From positions 12,432,043 to 12,496,042 of the forward strand of contig NC_135562.1 of NCBI RefSeq assembly GCF_964340395.1: 64,000 bases of DNA, read 5' to 3'. This stretch comes from Glandiceps talaboti (Eukaryota; Hemichordata; Enteropneusta; Spengelidae). Positions 46,501 through 55,867 of the stretch are shown piece by piece (the first letter of the stretch is position 1; the number at the start of each line of letters is the position of its first letter). A model generated the notes under the pieces. That model did no database searches, was not told the origin of the DNA, and saw only the letters and a program-made list of their open reading frames with translations. A program made the translations under genes and the position numbers.

Positions 46501-49500
46501 GCCATTTGATATAATTCTTGGTCATAAACATTTTCCTCAATATGCGAGGTATCAACTCATCAGGTATTTCCTTCAGTAACACCAAGACTAGTACATCCTT
46601 ATGTTGGTCGCAGAGAAGATTTTGGGCCATTCTCATTTCAAAGTAGCTCCACTCACTCTCGGCAAAAGTAGGCGACAGTATCAACATAGTTTTATGACTT
46701 CTCTCAATGCTGTCAAGAATGTTATCAAAGATGTCTCTCCCAGCAACAAAGTCACGGTCATGGATACACAAGTCAAAGTTTGGTGGATCATTTCTCTCTA
46801 GGTTTGGAACTAACTGTTCCATGACCCACGGTCTATCTTGGTTGTTGAAGACAACAAATGCATCATAATCTTTGTCTCTGTGGTCTTCCTCAGTGTTTAG
46901 GGGTTGGTAGCGACCACATCTGAGTTTGAGGAGAAAAAACAAGTATCGAATATACCAATGGAAACGAATACATAACCCAGCACAGGTTGCAACTAGTAAT
47001 ATGGTACTAGCTATTGGTAACACATAACGAAACACTATGTTACACTCCAATCCAAACTTCAACTCAAAAATGGACTTTGGTTTTGCGTCAGTTGGTCCAA
47101 AACACAAATTATTGGAATGGCTGTTGTTCAATAAAACTTTGTTGTCTGTCTTTATCCAACTGTGATACTGTTGCAATTTGCAGCCGGAGCAGTCGAAGTC
47201 ATTGTATTGTAGGTTAACATAGTGAAGATTTGGAAATGACTCTAGTATCTTCATATCCACATTGCGAATTTTGTTGTGTGACAAGGTTAACCTCTCCAAA
47301 TATACAAGTTTGTTAGGAAGAATGGCAAGACTTGAAATCTGCATATTTTGTAGTGAAAGTTCTCGCAGATTTGGGAACAGTTCTAAAACAGATGAATTTT
47401 CTTTCGTGAAAACACCACAATTTTCAATGTTGAGAACACGTACAGAAGTGAATCCAGGAGGTGGGACTTGATCTCCATTAACAATGCAGCTTTCGATAAT
47501 GGTCAAACTTTGCAGTTGTGTCAGATTAGATGCATATAATGAATTTAAGTAGAAACAACTATGAATTGGACTGTCGAAATACAGACTTTTCAAGTGAGGA
47601 TTATATGACAAATTAAAATAAGCCGTTCCAGAATCTAGAGGTGTTGAAAGACTGACGTACAATTCATTAAGATTATACAAACGTTGATAGATAAAAGCCT
47701 GGACTTGATATACGTAGACAGCTAGGGGATTTCTCTCTATGTGTAGTATTTTTAGTGAAGTTAGTTCATGAAAGATTTTGTTTGGAAAATATCCAATTAA
47801 ATTGTCTGACAAATCTAACACTTGTAGCTGTGACATAGAATGGAAAGAGTGTTCATGAACACCACTGATCATATTCTTTTGCAAATGTAAGTATTTTAAA
47901 GAATTCAAATGTTTGAAAGCAAGGCTTGGCAGGTTTCCTACTTCTGGAGTCTGATAAATATTTAGATATTCAAGTTGATGAAGGCCCTGTATAAATGGTA
48001 AAATATGATTTACACTTGTATAGACACTTGTATCAATTTTTAAGCTCGTTAGGTTGTTTAAGCCTTGAAATACACCATAAGTAAGATTATTTAATGTACA
48101 TAGAGACAATCGAAGTTCCTGCAAGTGTCGTAACCATTGAAATGGCCCATCAACATGGACTGTACATGCAGAGATATAGAGGCTCTTCAGTTTTGTGTTA
48201 ACCAAACCTTGGAATGTGGTCTCAGTTATTGAAAATATAGCAGTCGGCGGTTGAATGTATGAATATTTTGTCAATGTCAATGATTCTATGTCAGAGTATT
48301 CAAGGCCGTATAACAATCTTCCAGTATCGAAAGACCAGTTCATGAAAAGCATAAGTACGTGTCGAAGCCTTGATAATGTACTTGGTTTTAAAGACAGTGG
48401 GTTTCTTGCAATATCCACAAATTCAAACTGTCTGTCGGGCCAGACAATTTTAGAAATGTCCTCATCATGAAACGTACATGAACTGACACGTAACCCGTTC
48501 AGTTTTCTTAACTTTGAAAGATTAATTGGTCCACACGCTGTCATGAATGTATTGCTTCCAATGTTAATTGCATCAAGACTTCTGAGATGTTGTAGGGCAT
48601 CATTAGGAAAGCAAGTCAAATTATTACCAGTGAGATCAAGAAACTGCAGACTTTTTGTTCCCCTGAAAATATTGTCCGGAAGATTTTTGATGTTGTTGGA
48701 ACTTAACCATAGTGTTTCCAAAGCTGTTAGCTCAGAGAACACATTTCCAGTTAGTGAAGTTAGTCTATTATTCCGAAGAATCAGTATTTTCAGATTTGAT
48801 AAACCCTGGAATGAATTGTTGTGGAGTTTTGAAATATTATTATCTGCAAATGTCAGATGCTTCATGCTCTGTAACCCAAAGAGGGAATATTCATCTATCG
48901 TCTCAAGTTTAGCTGCAACATAATTAAGTAATATTAGGTGTCCAAACTTGGCAAGCGACTTTGGTGGTATCTGTTTTATCTTGGTGTGAGACAAGTACAA
49001 GTGTGTAGTTGTTGAAGGTAAATCTTTTGGTACACTGTCAATGTTCCTACCTGTGCAGTCTTACATACGTATAGTTGTATCTCTTACACAGAGACTCGGA
49101 TGTTGATGTAGGTAGTAGATACAGCATTATTACCATTAGTGCCATCATGTGCAGGTTTACCAAGAAAGATGTCATGTTGATTGTTGTATTCAGAGTTCCA
49201 GACAAAGAGTCTCCACCAAATGTATTGAATGTGTAGGAGCTTTAAAAGCTAATAACAGAAACAGGGAATGTACTACAGTGTCAAACTACACTAGAGTATA
49301 TAAAATGGCAGCAACTCTTTTATCATAGATATGATGAGAGCTGATGTTCTCTTCCAGCACTATACTGCCTAGTGGAGAATGTAAAACAAAATGTTCAAGA
49401 GCTGCTGTTGAAGCCCTCTCCTGGTAGATAATGACAAGCAATAAATGTGTTCTCTTCCAGTGCTCCACACAGTCAAATGAAGTAAGGGAGCGTTAAGTTG

Positions 49501-51049
49501 AACATTATATATACCCCACCAGTAGTATAGCAGGTTTCTCAATATCCGCTGTGTTGTTACGTGTCCAAAAGTCAAATACATACATCAAATTTCTGTTAAT
49601 ATACACCTGATAACACTTTGATAAAGATTATTTATTGAGAAATTACCAGGTTCTGCTTTCCTAAAACAGGGATTCAATACTGTGCTAGTGTTTTTTTATG
49701 AGAAGTCAGAAAGTATATTTGAAAACTAACATTTTAGTTTCATTCTCATATTACCACAAGTAGATAAAATTACAGGAATTGAAAGACTTGATCAACAGTA
49801 AGTTACAGGTGTTTCACTTCCCCAACACTTCATGTCACGTCGTCATCAATCCCTAGTGTCACAATAACCAAACACTGTATAAAATAAAAATAACTAAGGC
49901 CAGAAAAAATAAAAATGCTGTTCAACGGGTAACCTAGCCCATGACATTGGGTAGGTAGGTCGATTTTTAAAAAAAAAGAATTTTTAAATATTTGACAAGG
50001 ATGTAACAACAAGCCATATATAATGATGGCAAAACATTTCAAATTGAGTTTACATAGTCCCTATTCAGTCATTTTGATTTTATTTCCTGCAATTTGTCTG
50101 CATGGCAATCAATTTCCATCAGCTCTACAGTTAGGAAATGTACACAATTTACGGTTATCAAAAGATAAAACTATAAAATATAGATATCATATAGGAAAAG
50201 TTTACCTATTGAATAATATCCATGAAATCACTGACTGTGAATCCTTAAATTGAATCTGATTCAGCAGATAGTTTTTTTTCGTAAATTGAAACAAGTGTAG
50301 AAGTTTAATGTATGGAATGTTGTCACAGTTTTGTTGGCAATGTGTGTTTTAACATTACAGTAGTTTCACTACCCCTCTGTTTCCCATGATGTATCAATAT
50401 CACGCCATCATCTCTGGAGGGAAAGTAATCACAAATAACAAAACAAAATAGCCCATTTCGGACATAACGTGATAATTATCCCAAGTAAGCCTTATAAAAG
50501 AACTTTATACCACATGCAAGCCAGGTTGCATACTTGAATATCTTGTCTATACCCCTAGGCTAATTTTCATTGTCCACCACTGATGAAACGACATTTGGAT
50601 CAAAGCAATTTCTATTCAACAACTGCAACTGTTTTAAAGTGTTACCGGATACATCACTTTTGATTTTTTTTCCAGGGAGTATGGTATGTAAGAATCCTAA
50701 GGAACCCCTAGATGGTCCACCATTGGTGGCTGGCTTTGTTACACTCCTCAGACAGTTCCATTCAGAGAACACAGACCACTTCCTAGGTTTATTGGGTCAG
50801 TATGTCAGATCGATGGTGGAAGCTGTTGCCATCAGGTAGGTATCACATATGCATGTTCTGTACAGCTGTGGTTGGTTGGGTGTCTGTCATGTGTACAGCA
50901 CCAGGTAAAGTTTGTTTGTTGCTTCTTTATATTTGAAATGTATTTGTTGTGTAAGTAGATGATAACAGTGGTGGTGATGATAATGATGGTGGTGATGGTG
51001 GTGGTAATGATGGTGGTAGTGGTGGTGGTGGTGGTGGTGATGATGATGA

Positions 51050-51107
<58 letters not shown>

Positions 51108-52418
51108 GTAGTGGTGGTGGTGATGATGATGATGATGGTGGTGATGATGATGATGATGACGATGATGATGATGATGATGGTGGTGGTGATGGTGATGAGG
51201 AGGAAGAGGATCATTGCCATGGCAATGACAAAGTCAAAATTGATGAGATGATGAGAACTTAACAAGGATGGAGTTTAAGGTGTGATGATGTTAATAAAAA
51301 TCGGAGCACAAAATAATTAATGACAAACAATGGAAGTGTTCACATTTCTAAATCTATAATAACAAACCTGTTACATTCTTTGCAGTCAAAAAGTTGAACT
51401 GCCAGCAGAAGTTGTTAATATCCTGGTCTTTTTGGAAGAATTTCTCAATTATGCAGATATACCAAGAAAGGTAAATTTGTCGTAAGACACCTATTTTGAA
51501 TTTAATCATGAGTTATATATATATATATATATAAGAAGAAATGAAGTTGCCTTGGTGTTTCACTCACAGGACATTACAGCTAAAATGATGTAGGCTTGGT
51601 GTTTCACTCACAGGACATTACAGCTAAAATGATGTAGGCTTGGTGTTTCACTCACAGGACATTACAGCTAAAATGATGTAGGCTTGGTGTTTCACTCACA
51701 GGACATTACAGCTAAAATGATGTAGGCTTGGTGTTTCACTCACAGGACATTACAGCTAAAATGATGTAGGCTTGGTGTTTCACTCACAGGACATTACAGC
51801 TAAAATGATGTAGGCTTGGTGTTTCACTCACAGGACATTACAGCTAAAATGATGTAGGCTTGGTGTTTCACTCACAGGACATTCCAGCTAAAATGATGTA
51901 GGCTTGGTGTTTCACTCACAGGACATTACAGCTAAAATGATGTAGGCTTGGTGTTTCACTCACACGACATTACAGCTAAAATGATGTAGGCTTGGTGTTT
52001 CACTCACACGACATTACATCTAAAATGATGTAGGCTTTGTGTTTCACTTACTTTCCCTGATTTTTCTTTGATATGACTGGTGCTGCTGTGCTTGTTATTC
52101 CCCATTGTTTTTCTTCATTCAGTCGGAAAATACACATGACCTAAGGGTTTTGTCACTACTCGTCGAGTGACTCGTAGTGACAAAGACCCCATAGGTCACT
52201 CGTATTTCCTTGGCTGAACGAAAAAAAATATTGGGGAATAACATCTAAGTGACTGTATGTTTAACTACAACAAAGACAATTTCTAATGTCCTCATAAAGT
52301 TTCATAATGTAATGTTTTTGAATATTTGACATACAAATCCTAATATCTATTTTAATTACAGAAAGTAGAAGCACACATCCCAGCCTATCTATTCGATGAG
52401 TTTAGAAGTGTGTCGTGA
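27991..52418 (+). CDS. WASHC5: WASH complex subunit 5, strumpellin (28 exons, complete)
   Basis: Strumpellin is the large scaffold subunit of the WASH complex, which activates Arp2/3 on endosomes for cargo sorting. Exons: 27991-28215, 29123-29229, 29828-29912, 30626-30726, 32137-32256, 32571-32643, 33112-33264, 33672-33785, 34212-34383, 34855-34979, 35353-35482, 36096-36208, 36660-36826, 37381-37456, 37969-38220, 38968-39048, 39784-39885, 40562-40741, 41299-41429, 41971-42061, 42466-42640, 43223-43302, 43490-43593, 44475-44604, 45350-45446, 50676-50835, 51386-51470, 52362-52418. The sum is 3486 bases, 1161 residues plus stop; human has 1159. All junctions are GT-AG with continuous phase. Near-identical blocks run throughout, for example [72 protein letters not shown] and [20 protein letters not shown]. 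The C-terminus ([12 protein letters not shown]) is a little diverged. Introns host many repeats, and intron 25 (45447-50675) contains an antisense TLR gene. Confidence 0.97.
28419..28571. mobile_element. Interspersed repeat, copy in WASHC5 intron 1
   Basis: The phrases GGAACTCCCTACTATGGA, GCCAGAACACAAATTGTAAT and CTAGAATAGTGTAAATGC, followed by a stretch ending GAGTAAAAAGTTTATAAA, recur in the same order in intron 19 (41545-41915). A non-coding interspersed repeat is the likely explanation; the family is not recognised. Confidence 0.5.
28590..28665. repeat. (AATC)n / (AGTC)n microsatellite
   Basis: AATC, AGTC and AGCC tetramers lie in WASHC5 intron 1, similar in kind to the tract at 21672-21793. 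Confidence 0.85.
29278..29361. repeat. (GTTT)n microsatellite
   Basis: GTTT and ATTT tetramers lie shortly after the donor of WASHC5 exon 2. Further GTTT runs occur at about 44765-44790 and 59556-59594. Confidence 0.9.
30769..31713 (+). repeat. 64-bp minisatellite, about 15 copies, in WASHC5 intron 4
   Basis: The unit begins GTGTGTGAGTTTGTTTGGTA, contains GGAACTCCAGTAGTAGAGGG and ends AATCAAAGTCTCATATT. Unit starts at 30963 and 31027 show the 64-bp period. Central copies are nearly identical; the outer copies (first, and those after 31390) carry substitutions such as TGAGGGAACTCCAGTGGCAG. The array begins 40 bases after the exon 4 donor. Confidence 0.95.
33845..34155 (+). repeat. Minisatellite of about 25 bp in WASHC5 intron 8
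   Basis: The unit AAACAGCATTTCAGATACTG plus AGGTC recurs with length variation. The last copies are the most regular. The array ends about 50 bases before the exon 9 acceptor. Confidence 0.85.
35504..35520 (+). promoter_or_regulatory. CTCF-like motif in WASHC5 intron 11
   Basis: GACCACTAGAGGGCGCT is a full match to the extended CTCF core, 22 bases after the exon 11 donor at 35482. Function is inferred from the motif. Confidence 0.42.
35731..35835. mobile_element. Palindromic MITE, family 2, single-arm copy
   Basis: CTGAGAATGTGTTATAAACA, followed by CTTATTGCCTTGCC, GGGCACTAGTAGACAT and GAGGGTTGTTATGTAGGAAC, matches the element at 40903-41116. Only about half of the palindrome is present. It lies in WASHC5 intron 11. 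Confidence 0.6.
36270..36585. repeat. (TATG)n and (TG)n microsatellite in WASHC5 intron 12
   Basis: TATG-rich sequence is followed by an uninterrupted TG run at about 36520-36562. The open frames on both strands are repeat artefacts. Confidence 0.9.
37524..37852. repeat. Purine-rich (GA)n tract in WASHC5 intron 14
   Basis: About 330 bases on this strand are almost only A and G, starting as a pure (GA)n run and becoming interspersed with G runs and CAGA. It starts about 70 bases after the exon 14 donor. A polypurine tract of this length can form triplex DNA. Ser/Leu-rich minus-strand frames are artefacts. Confidence 0.92.
40201..40545. mobile_element. Palindromic MITE, family 1, long copy next to WASHC5 exon 18
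   Basis: The palindromic part (40201-40348) has arms TTATTTCCCAACATATTTCT / AAATATTGGGAAATAA and a tip GTCATTACGAG / GAGTAATGAC. It is followed by about 200 bases shared with the copy at 54001-54306, including GATGGTGATTTGGAATG and GTTCAAAGACAATAACTTGG. The shared part ends about 20 bases before the exon 18 acceptor at 40560-40561. Confidence 0.72.
40903..41116. mobile_element. Palindromic MITE, family 2, full copy, flanked by a 75-bp direct repeat
   Basis: The left arm has CAGGGGAATGTGATGTGTCA, then ACACTTATTGCCTGGCC and GGGCACTAGTAAACAT. The right arm has the reverse complements, ending GGGCAATAAGTGTATATCAT and TCTCCTG. Outside it, a block with AGACCCTAAACAATATGT and CACATAAACTC at about 40810-40880 recurs at about 41150-41215. 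It lies in WASHC5 intron 18. Confidence 0.7.
41545..41915. mobile_element. Interspersed repeat split by a later insertion (WASHC5 intron 19)
   Basis: The outer parts (about 41545-41640 and 41877-41915) correspond in order to the continuous repeat at 28419-28571. The roughly 230 bases between them are absent from that copy. The insert ends in a short CATAA repeat (ATCATAACATAACATAAC), as do some retroposons. The insert family is not recognised. Confidence 0.5.
42095..42240 (+). repeat. Degenerate short tandem repeat in WASHC5 intron 20
   Basis: The phrases GGGTGTCCTGGGGAATAAGT, GGATGTTCCTGGGTA and GGGTGTTCCAGGGAATAA recur about six times with variable length. Confidence 0.7.
43785..43925 (-). 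mobile_element. SINE fragments, minus orientation, two partial copies in tandem
   Basis: On the minus strand 43865-43790 reads ATTTAATCCTGTGCATTTAG, then CAGTCAACCCAGTTGTATAA and ATGGGGACCTGATAGTACA. This is the same core as in the complete SINE at 55325-55640 (CAGTCAACCCAGCTGTATAA). A second short piece of the same core occupies 43925-43880. The tRNA-like head is missing. Both are in WASHC5 intron 23. Confidence 0.68.
44837..45115. mobile_element. MITE with TIRs beginning CAGGGGTGAACAAATC and a 5-bp duplication
   Basis: The left end CAGGGGTGAACAAATC is matched at the right by the reverse complement CAGAGGTGAACAAATC, with further inner pairing (CTGGTGGTCCCCAGACC against CTGGTCCTGGGTCCGGGAC). 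ACATG lies immediately outside both ends (44832-44836 and 45116-45120). The element is 279 bp, non-coding, in WASHC5 intron 24. It contains a C run then an A run at 45056-45074. Confidence 0.75.
45447..50675 (+). other. WASHC5 intron 25, host of an antisense gene
   Basis: At about 5.2 kb this is the longest intron of the gene; most others are 200-1500 bases. Besides the TLR gene on the minus strand (46409-49175), it contains only non-coding sequence (45447-46408 and 49176-50675). A nearly repeated phrase of about 30 bases containing CACCCCTAATTTTGT(C/A)CAAA occurs at 45461 and 45623. No polyadenylation hexamer for the TLR was identified close to its stop. Confidence 0.85.
46409..49175 (-). 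CDS. Toll-like receptor (LRR-TM-TIR), nested in WASHC5 intron 25, apparent frameshift near its 5' end
   Basis: This is a type I membrane receptor of innate immunity that signals through a cytoplasmic TIR domain. The main open frame runs from 49060 to 46409. Translated from the TTG at 49000 it has 863 residues: about 20 leucine-rich repeats, one C-terminal cysteine cap ([14 protein letters not shown]), a membrane segment at about 655-678, and a TIR domain from 712. TIR boxes: YDAFVVFN (box 1), [14 protein letters not shown] (box 2/BB loop) and FW at 843-844 (box 3). Upstream in the same frame lies an N-terminal cap ([15 protein letters not shown]), closed by a TAA at 49063-49061. An ATG at 49175 opens another frame with a hydrophobic signal peptide ([20 protein letters not shown]...) that runs through [14 protein letters not shown] and stops at 49047. 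The two join if one base is lost near 49060. A single cysteine cluster at the membrane places it with vertebrate-like TLRs. The box 2 proline is alanine (residue 753). Confidence 0.92.
50955..51225. repeat. (GAT)n / (GGT)n microsatellite in WASHC5 intron 26
   Basis: GATGAT and GGTGGT triplets run for about 270 bases, with a pure GAT run near 51048-51106. Poly-Met and poly-Ile frames are artefacts. Confidence 0.93.
51515..51532. repeat. Short (TA)n run
   Basis: Alternating TATATA immediately precedes the 44-bp minisatellite. Confidence 0.8.
51546..52055 (+). repeat. 44-bp minisatellite, about 11.5 copies, in WASHC5 intron 27
   Basis: The unit is GTAGGCTTGGTGTTTCACTC followed by ACAGGACATTACAGCTAAAA and TGAT. 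Copies are nearly identical; the last two change ACAGG to ACACG. The strict period and lack of drift indicate recent expansion. Confidence 0.95.
52094..52242. mobile_element. Palindromic MITE, family 1, most complete palindrome
   Basis: The arms begin GTTATTCCCCATTGTTTTTC and end AAAATATTGGGGAATAAC. Inside are TTCATTCAGTCGGAAAATAC against GTATTTCCTTGGCTGAACGA, ATGACCTAAGGGTTTTGTCA against TGACAAAGACCCCATAGGTCA, and the tip ACTACTCGTCGAGTGACTCG. The element is 149 bp and folds almost end to end. It lies in WASHC5 intron 27, 120 bases before the last exon. Confidence 0.8.
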
Positions 52419-52709
52419 AGATAGCAAAAAAAAAGGGAACAGGCCTATCAAGAGGTTACCATGGAGATTGATGATAGTAAAAAGGGACAGGCCTATAAAG
52501 ATATTACCATGGAGATTGTTACGACTCTTGTAATAGAGGCTTCAGTTTACTAAGATACACAATCTAAAATTACTGTTGTTCGATGCAATATATTACACAA
52601 GTGGGTGACAGTAGTGTCTCTGTTTTATGCAAATGTAATTACCTTGTAATCAAGATAGTGTAAACATTGGAAGTCAGAAAACAGTACACTTCAAGTTTAT
52701 AGAACCCTA

Positions 52710-52715
52710 AATAAA
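52710..52715 (+). terminator. Candidate polyadenylation signal of WASHC5
   Basis: AATAAA lies about 290 bases after the stop codon at 52416-52418. It is the first such hexamer downstream. Confidence 0.5.
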
Positions 52716-54000
52716 CTAGTGTTCAGAGAGGCTGACACTACTGAGACTGACATCTATTCAATAGGTTTTCAACATGTTACTGGCAATAGTTTTAGTTTGT
52801 GTATGTCTGAGTAACTCGAAGGCTTGATTACCAGAGTATATTATATGGATATGTCTTGATTAATATCTCCTTTGCTATGCATCATGGGAGTTTCACCTTC
52901 ATCGCTTGTGTTTAGAACCCTTGGCAACCAAAAGTAAAAACAAAATGTATAATATAAAGTGCAGTAGCTGGAATCGTTACTAATGCTAAGCCCATAAAGC
53001 AAAAAACTAAAGTGTTTAAATTTTTAAACATGTTAAAGTCAAATTTCAGTATACACTGTCGACTTAAGCACTGGAAATTTTGATAACATCTTGTATTGGA
53101 ATATATTTAGGTAAAAATAAATTTAACAAGTCAGTTCTGTTACTCCAACAATTTCTGTGAATATTATCAATTAACCTGTCGTGTGGTTAGATTTCAGATA
53201 AATCTATCTGATATAGTTAGCATGACCATGTGATAAATACTTCTCTAATAGTTGTCACATTCCATGGCATTCATGTATCTTTATATTTTACAACCTTTTT
53301 TTTCAAGTTCTCACTGAACGATCGCAGCTCAGTGCACAGTGATTGGTCTTATCACAGAATCCACTGAACAAACCATTTTCCAGATAACTTTTTTACAGCT
53401 AATCAAAAGCTTAACATATACTACATGTAAATCGTTTAATCTATCATACCTGAATACCAGGTTAGAATTCTGCAAGTAGAAAGTGATGTTCATAGTAAGC
53501 AGAATACTATAGGTACCTGGCAATAATCAGCAAACATTACACCAAAACACATACAACTTCGTGTGTGCCTCATTGACGAATGGCAGCCTTTGTGAAGATA
53601 TCTCACTCAGAGTTAGTATCATTGTCATAAACCACAGCCTTTTTCAACTCATCTATTTTTTAAAGGGTCACAGAAGGAAAACAAGGTCTCGGTTGCGAGA
53701 ATGAATTAGTATGCGAATATTGTGTCTATTATTTTTTCCAAAGTGTATTCCCTGAAAAGCAGAAAATTTATGTTAAACAAAACAGAAAGATAGTAACCAG
53801 GGAATCACCTTATTCTTTTCTCCCTTTTTTTGCAAGGTACAAAATCCATATTAGTATATATGTATTCAAGTATAATTTTGAGTGAAATCATGAATACAAT
53901 ATATGTTACATTCAGAATATGACTGAAATAAAGTTAAAACATACTTATAATTTTGTGTGATGTATTAATAAATCATACATCCTTGGATACTACTGTTAGA

Positions 54001-54306
54001 TATTATTATTTGTTCATCCAAATAAAATGTGAGTGATCTAAGGGGCCTTGTTATGAGCCACTAGGTAAGTAGGTCACATTTATATTCTGGCTGAATGAAG
54101 AAATATATCGGAGAATAATATTTGTATATCACCTTAAGCAAAATGTATGAAAAATCAGGAAGATGATGGCGATTTGGAATGTGACATATTTCGTGTACTG
54201 CAGAACAATGCAATGTACATATGTTGTGACGTCAAATGACAGGAGTTATAATTAATATATTGTGTTCAAAGACAATAACTTGGCGTGTGCATGATAGTAT
54301 ACCACT
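54001..54306. mobile_element. Palindromic MITE, family 1, long copy
   Basis: A diverged palindrome (54001-54120: GTGAGTGATCTAAGGGGCCT, ATTCTGGCTGAATGAAGAAA, GGAGAATAATA) is followed by the same right-hand extension as at 40349-40545 (GATGGCGATTTGGAATG, GTTCAAAGACAATAACTTGG, GTGTGCATGATA). Confidence 0.68.
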
Positions 54307-55324
54307 TTTAATACAGACAACATATCCCCGCCCTTCTTGACAAGATGTAGTCTGTATTTTGAGGCATGTTTCAAAATGAGACAATTGTCTGATATCTATT
54401 CCTGTTAATTTTCACCATCTCACTATTACAAAACTGGCATGACATCTACCGGTACTATTTGTTTTCAACTAACCAATTAGTTGATTTATTGTGAACCCTT
54501 CAACTTTAGGGCAAAGTGCATAGGTCCAATCTTTTCTCATACAAATACTTGGCAAAGGAGCTTGTTCGAACATGTACTGATGGTATAACAGTGGCAGCTT
54601 CTCCTATTACTATTTATTTCGTTCTGGTTACCGCAATACCTAACAACACGTTGCACTTAACTTCTCAGACAAAACGAGTAAGTATTACATTATGTAATTA
54701 TGTCAGCACATCTCCCTCAAAGAAGAATGCTGTATGTGCTTTTTGTGGAAACATATAACAACATTATTAACGTTCGTCATGGTTTATCTAGTCTGGCTTA
54801 GACAACGAGAGAGCTGTTGATGTTGGTCTGAACTTACGGACATATTTTTTTTTTTCAAAGGACAAGATTATTACTGTTTGCCTGTCTGCATGTAAGCACA
54901 AAAGCATTTGGTATTTCAAAATTGAAAACTTTTGTTGAGGATGACGCAAACTTTGAATCACAACAAAAAATTCAAATTTTGAAACAGAAATATCCATGTG
55001 ATCATGTACACAAAGCGGAGTTTGTACCGTGGTACAACCAATAGTGCTCTTGTGCAAATACGGTGTTCATTTTTGTAACACTACGCCTACGTACCTTCTG
55101 ATGTATGTTTGAGAACACAGACGCACTGAAAACGAGCTACACAAATATTATGTTTAGCTTGCTCATGAAAACTACCGGCGCAAGAGTCAGGTTGATAATA
55201 TACAAACTGTCTAGTACAATGACGTGATTGACTTTGGGCATGACCGAAAGCCTTTGCAGAAATCACGTTAATGTTGGATACTTAAAGGCCAAGATTTCAA
55301 TCCCAGGTTCTCACTTTAGTTTAA

Positions 55325-55640
55325 CCTGGAGTGGAGTCATAATGGGTAAATGGTTAGTGTGACCGGTTTGGAATCTACAGGTTGTAGGTTCGAACCCTGT
55401 CGCTGCCAGCTGTTTGTTTCTGAGTGGCTAAAGTCCTTGGGCAAGATTTGAACCACGACTGTGCCTCAGTCAACCCAGCTGTATAATTGGGGACCTGGTA
55501 GAATGTAGGTTGCAATGTGAAGGCTTTAATCCTATGCGCTTAAATGGATTGTATGCTCCCTGGGGAGTTGAGGAAGACTAAAGGGGCCCGGGCTTTGTGC
55601 CATTCTGATCCGAGCCAGGGTAATAATTGTAAAGTACCCA
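55325..55640 (+). mobile_element. tRNA-derived SINE with a conserved core
   Basis: The head carries TGGTTAGTGTGACCGG, an A-box-like stretch, and a perfect B box, GGTTCGAACCC, at 55387-55397. It is followed by GTCCTTGGGCAAGATTTGAA, then GCCTCAGTCAACCCAGCTGT and GGGGACCTGGTAGAATGTAG, a core also seen in the fragments at 43785-43925. Such cores are shared among invertebrate SINE families. The 3' end is not sharply defined. Confidence 0.8.
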
Positions 55641-55867
55641 ACATTTTTTTAACCTTACCAGTGCTATGCAGTCATGGGTTTAGATAGGAGTTTTCTTGTG
55701 TTGTGGACTTTCCTTTTCTACAGCTTTTCTGAATTGTGTTTTTATGTCTTTATATACATTTTTCTCGTAATCTGGAAGTTTCAAATAAGCCATACTCATT
55801 GTGTGTTTCTACCGATATTATAACCGTATAGTTTGTGTTTTCTATGTAATTTTCTAGGTAACTCGGA

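Larger units (their letters stand above)
52419..55867. other. WASHC5 3' flank and spacer before the first nuclease-like gene
   Basis: WASHC5 3' UTR sequence comes first (a duplicated phrase AAAAGGGACAGGCCTATAAAG with GTTACCATGGAGATTG at 52430-52520). Then come AT-rich sequence, a MITE copy (54001-54306), and a SINE (55325-55640). An acceptor-like TTTTCTAG ends at 55858, ten bases before the ATG of the next gene, so that gene may have an upstream non-coding exon. No other coding sequence was recognised. Confidence 0.6.

Noticed and set aside
46601-48923. Plus-strand frames of 66-126 codons
   Set aside because: They are antisense shadows of the TLR gene.
54516-54758. 80-codon plus-strand frame upstream of paralogue A
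   Set aside because: No homology. It could be part of an upstream exon, but no matching donor in a supported frame was identified.
55325-55410. Possible tRNA gene (A-box-like stretch and perfect B box)
   Set aside because: No acceptor or anticodon stem can be drawn, and the SINE core shared with 43785-43925 follows. The same reasoning applies to the minus-strand head at 1835-1910.
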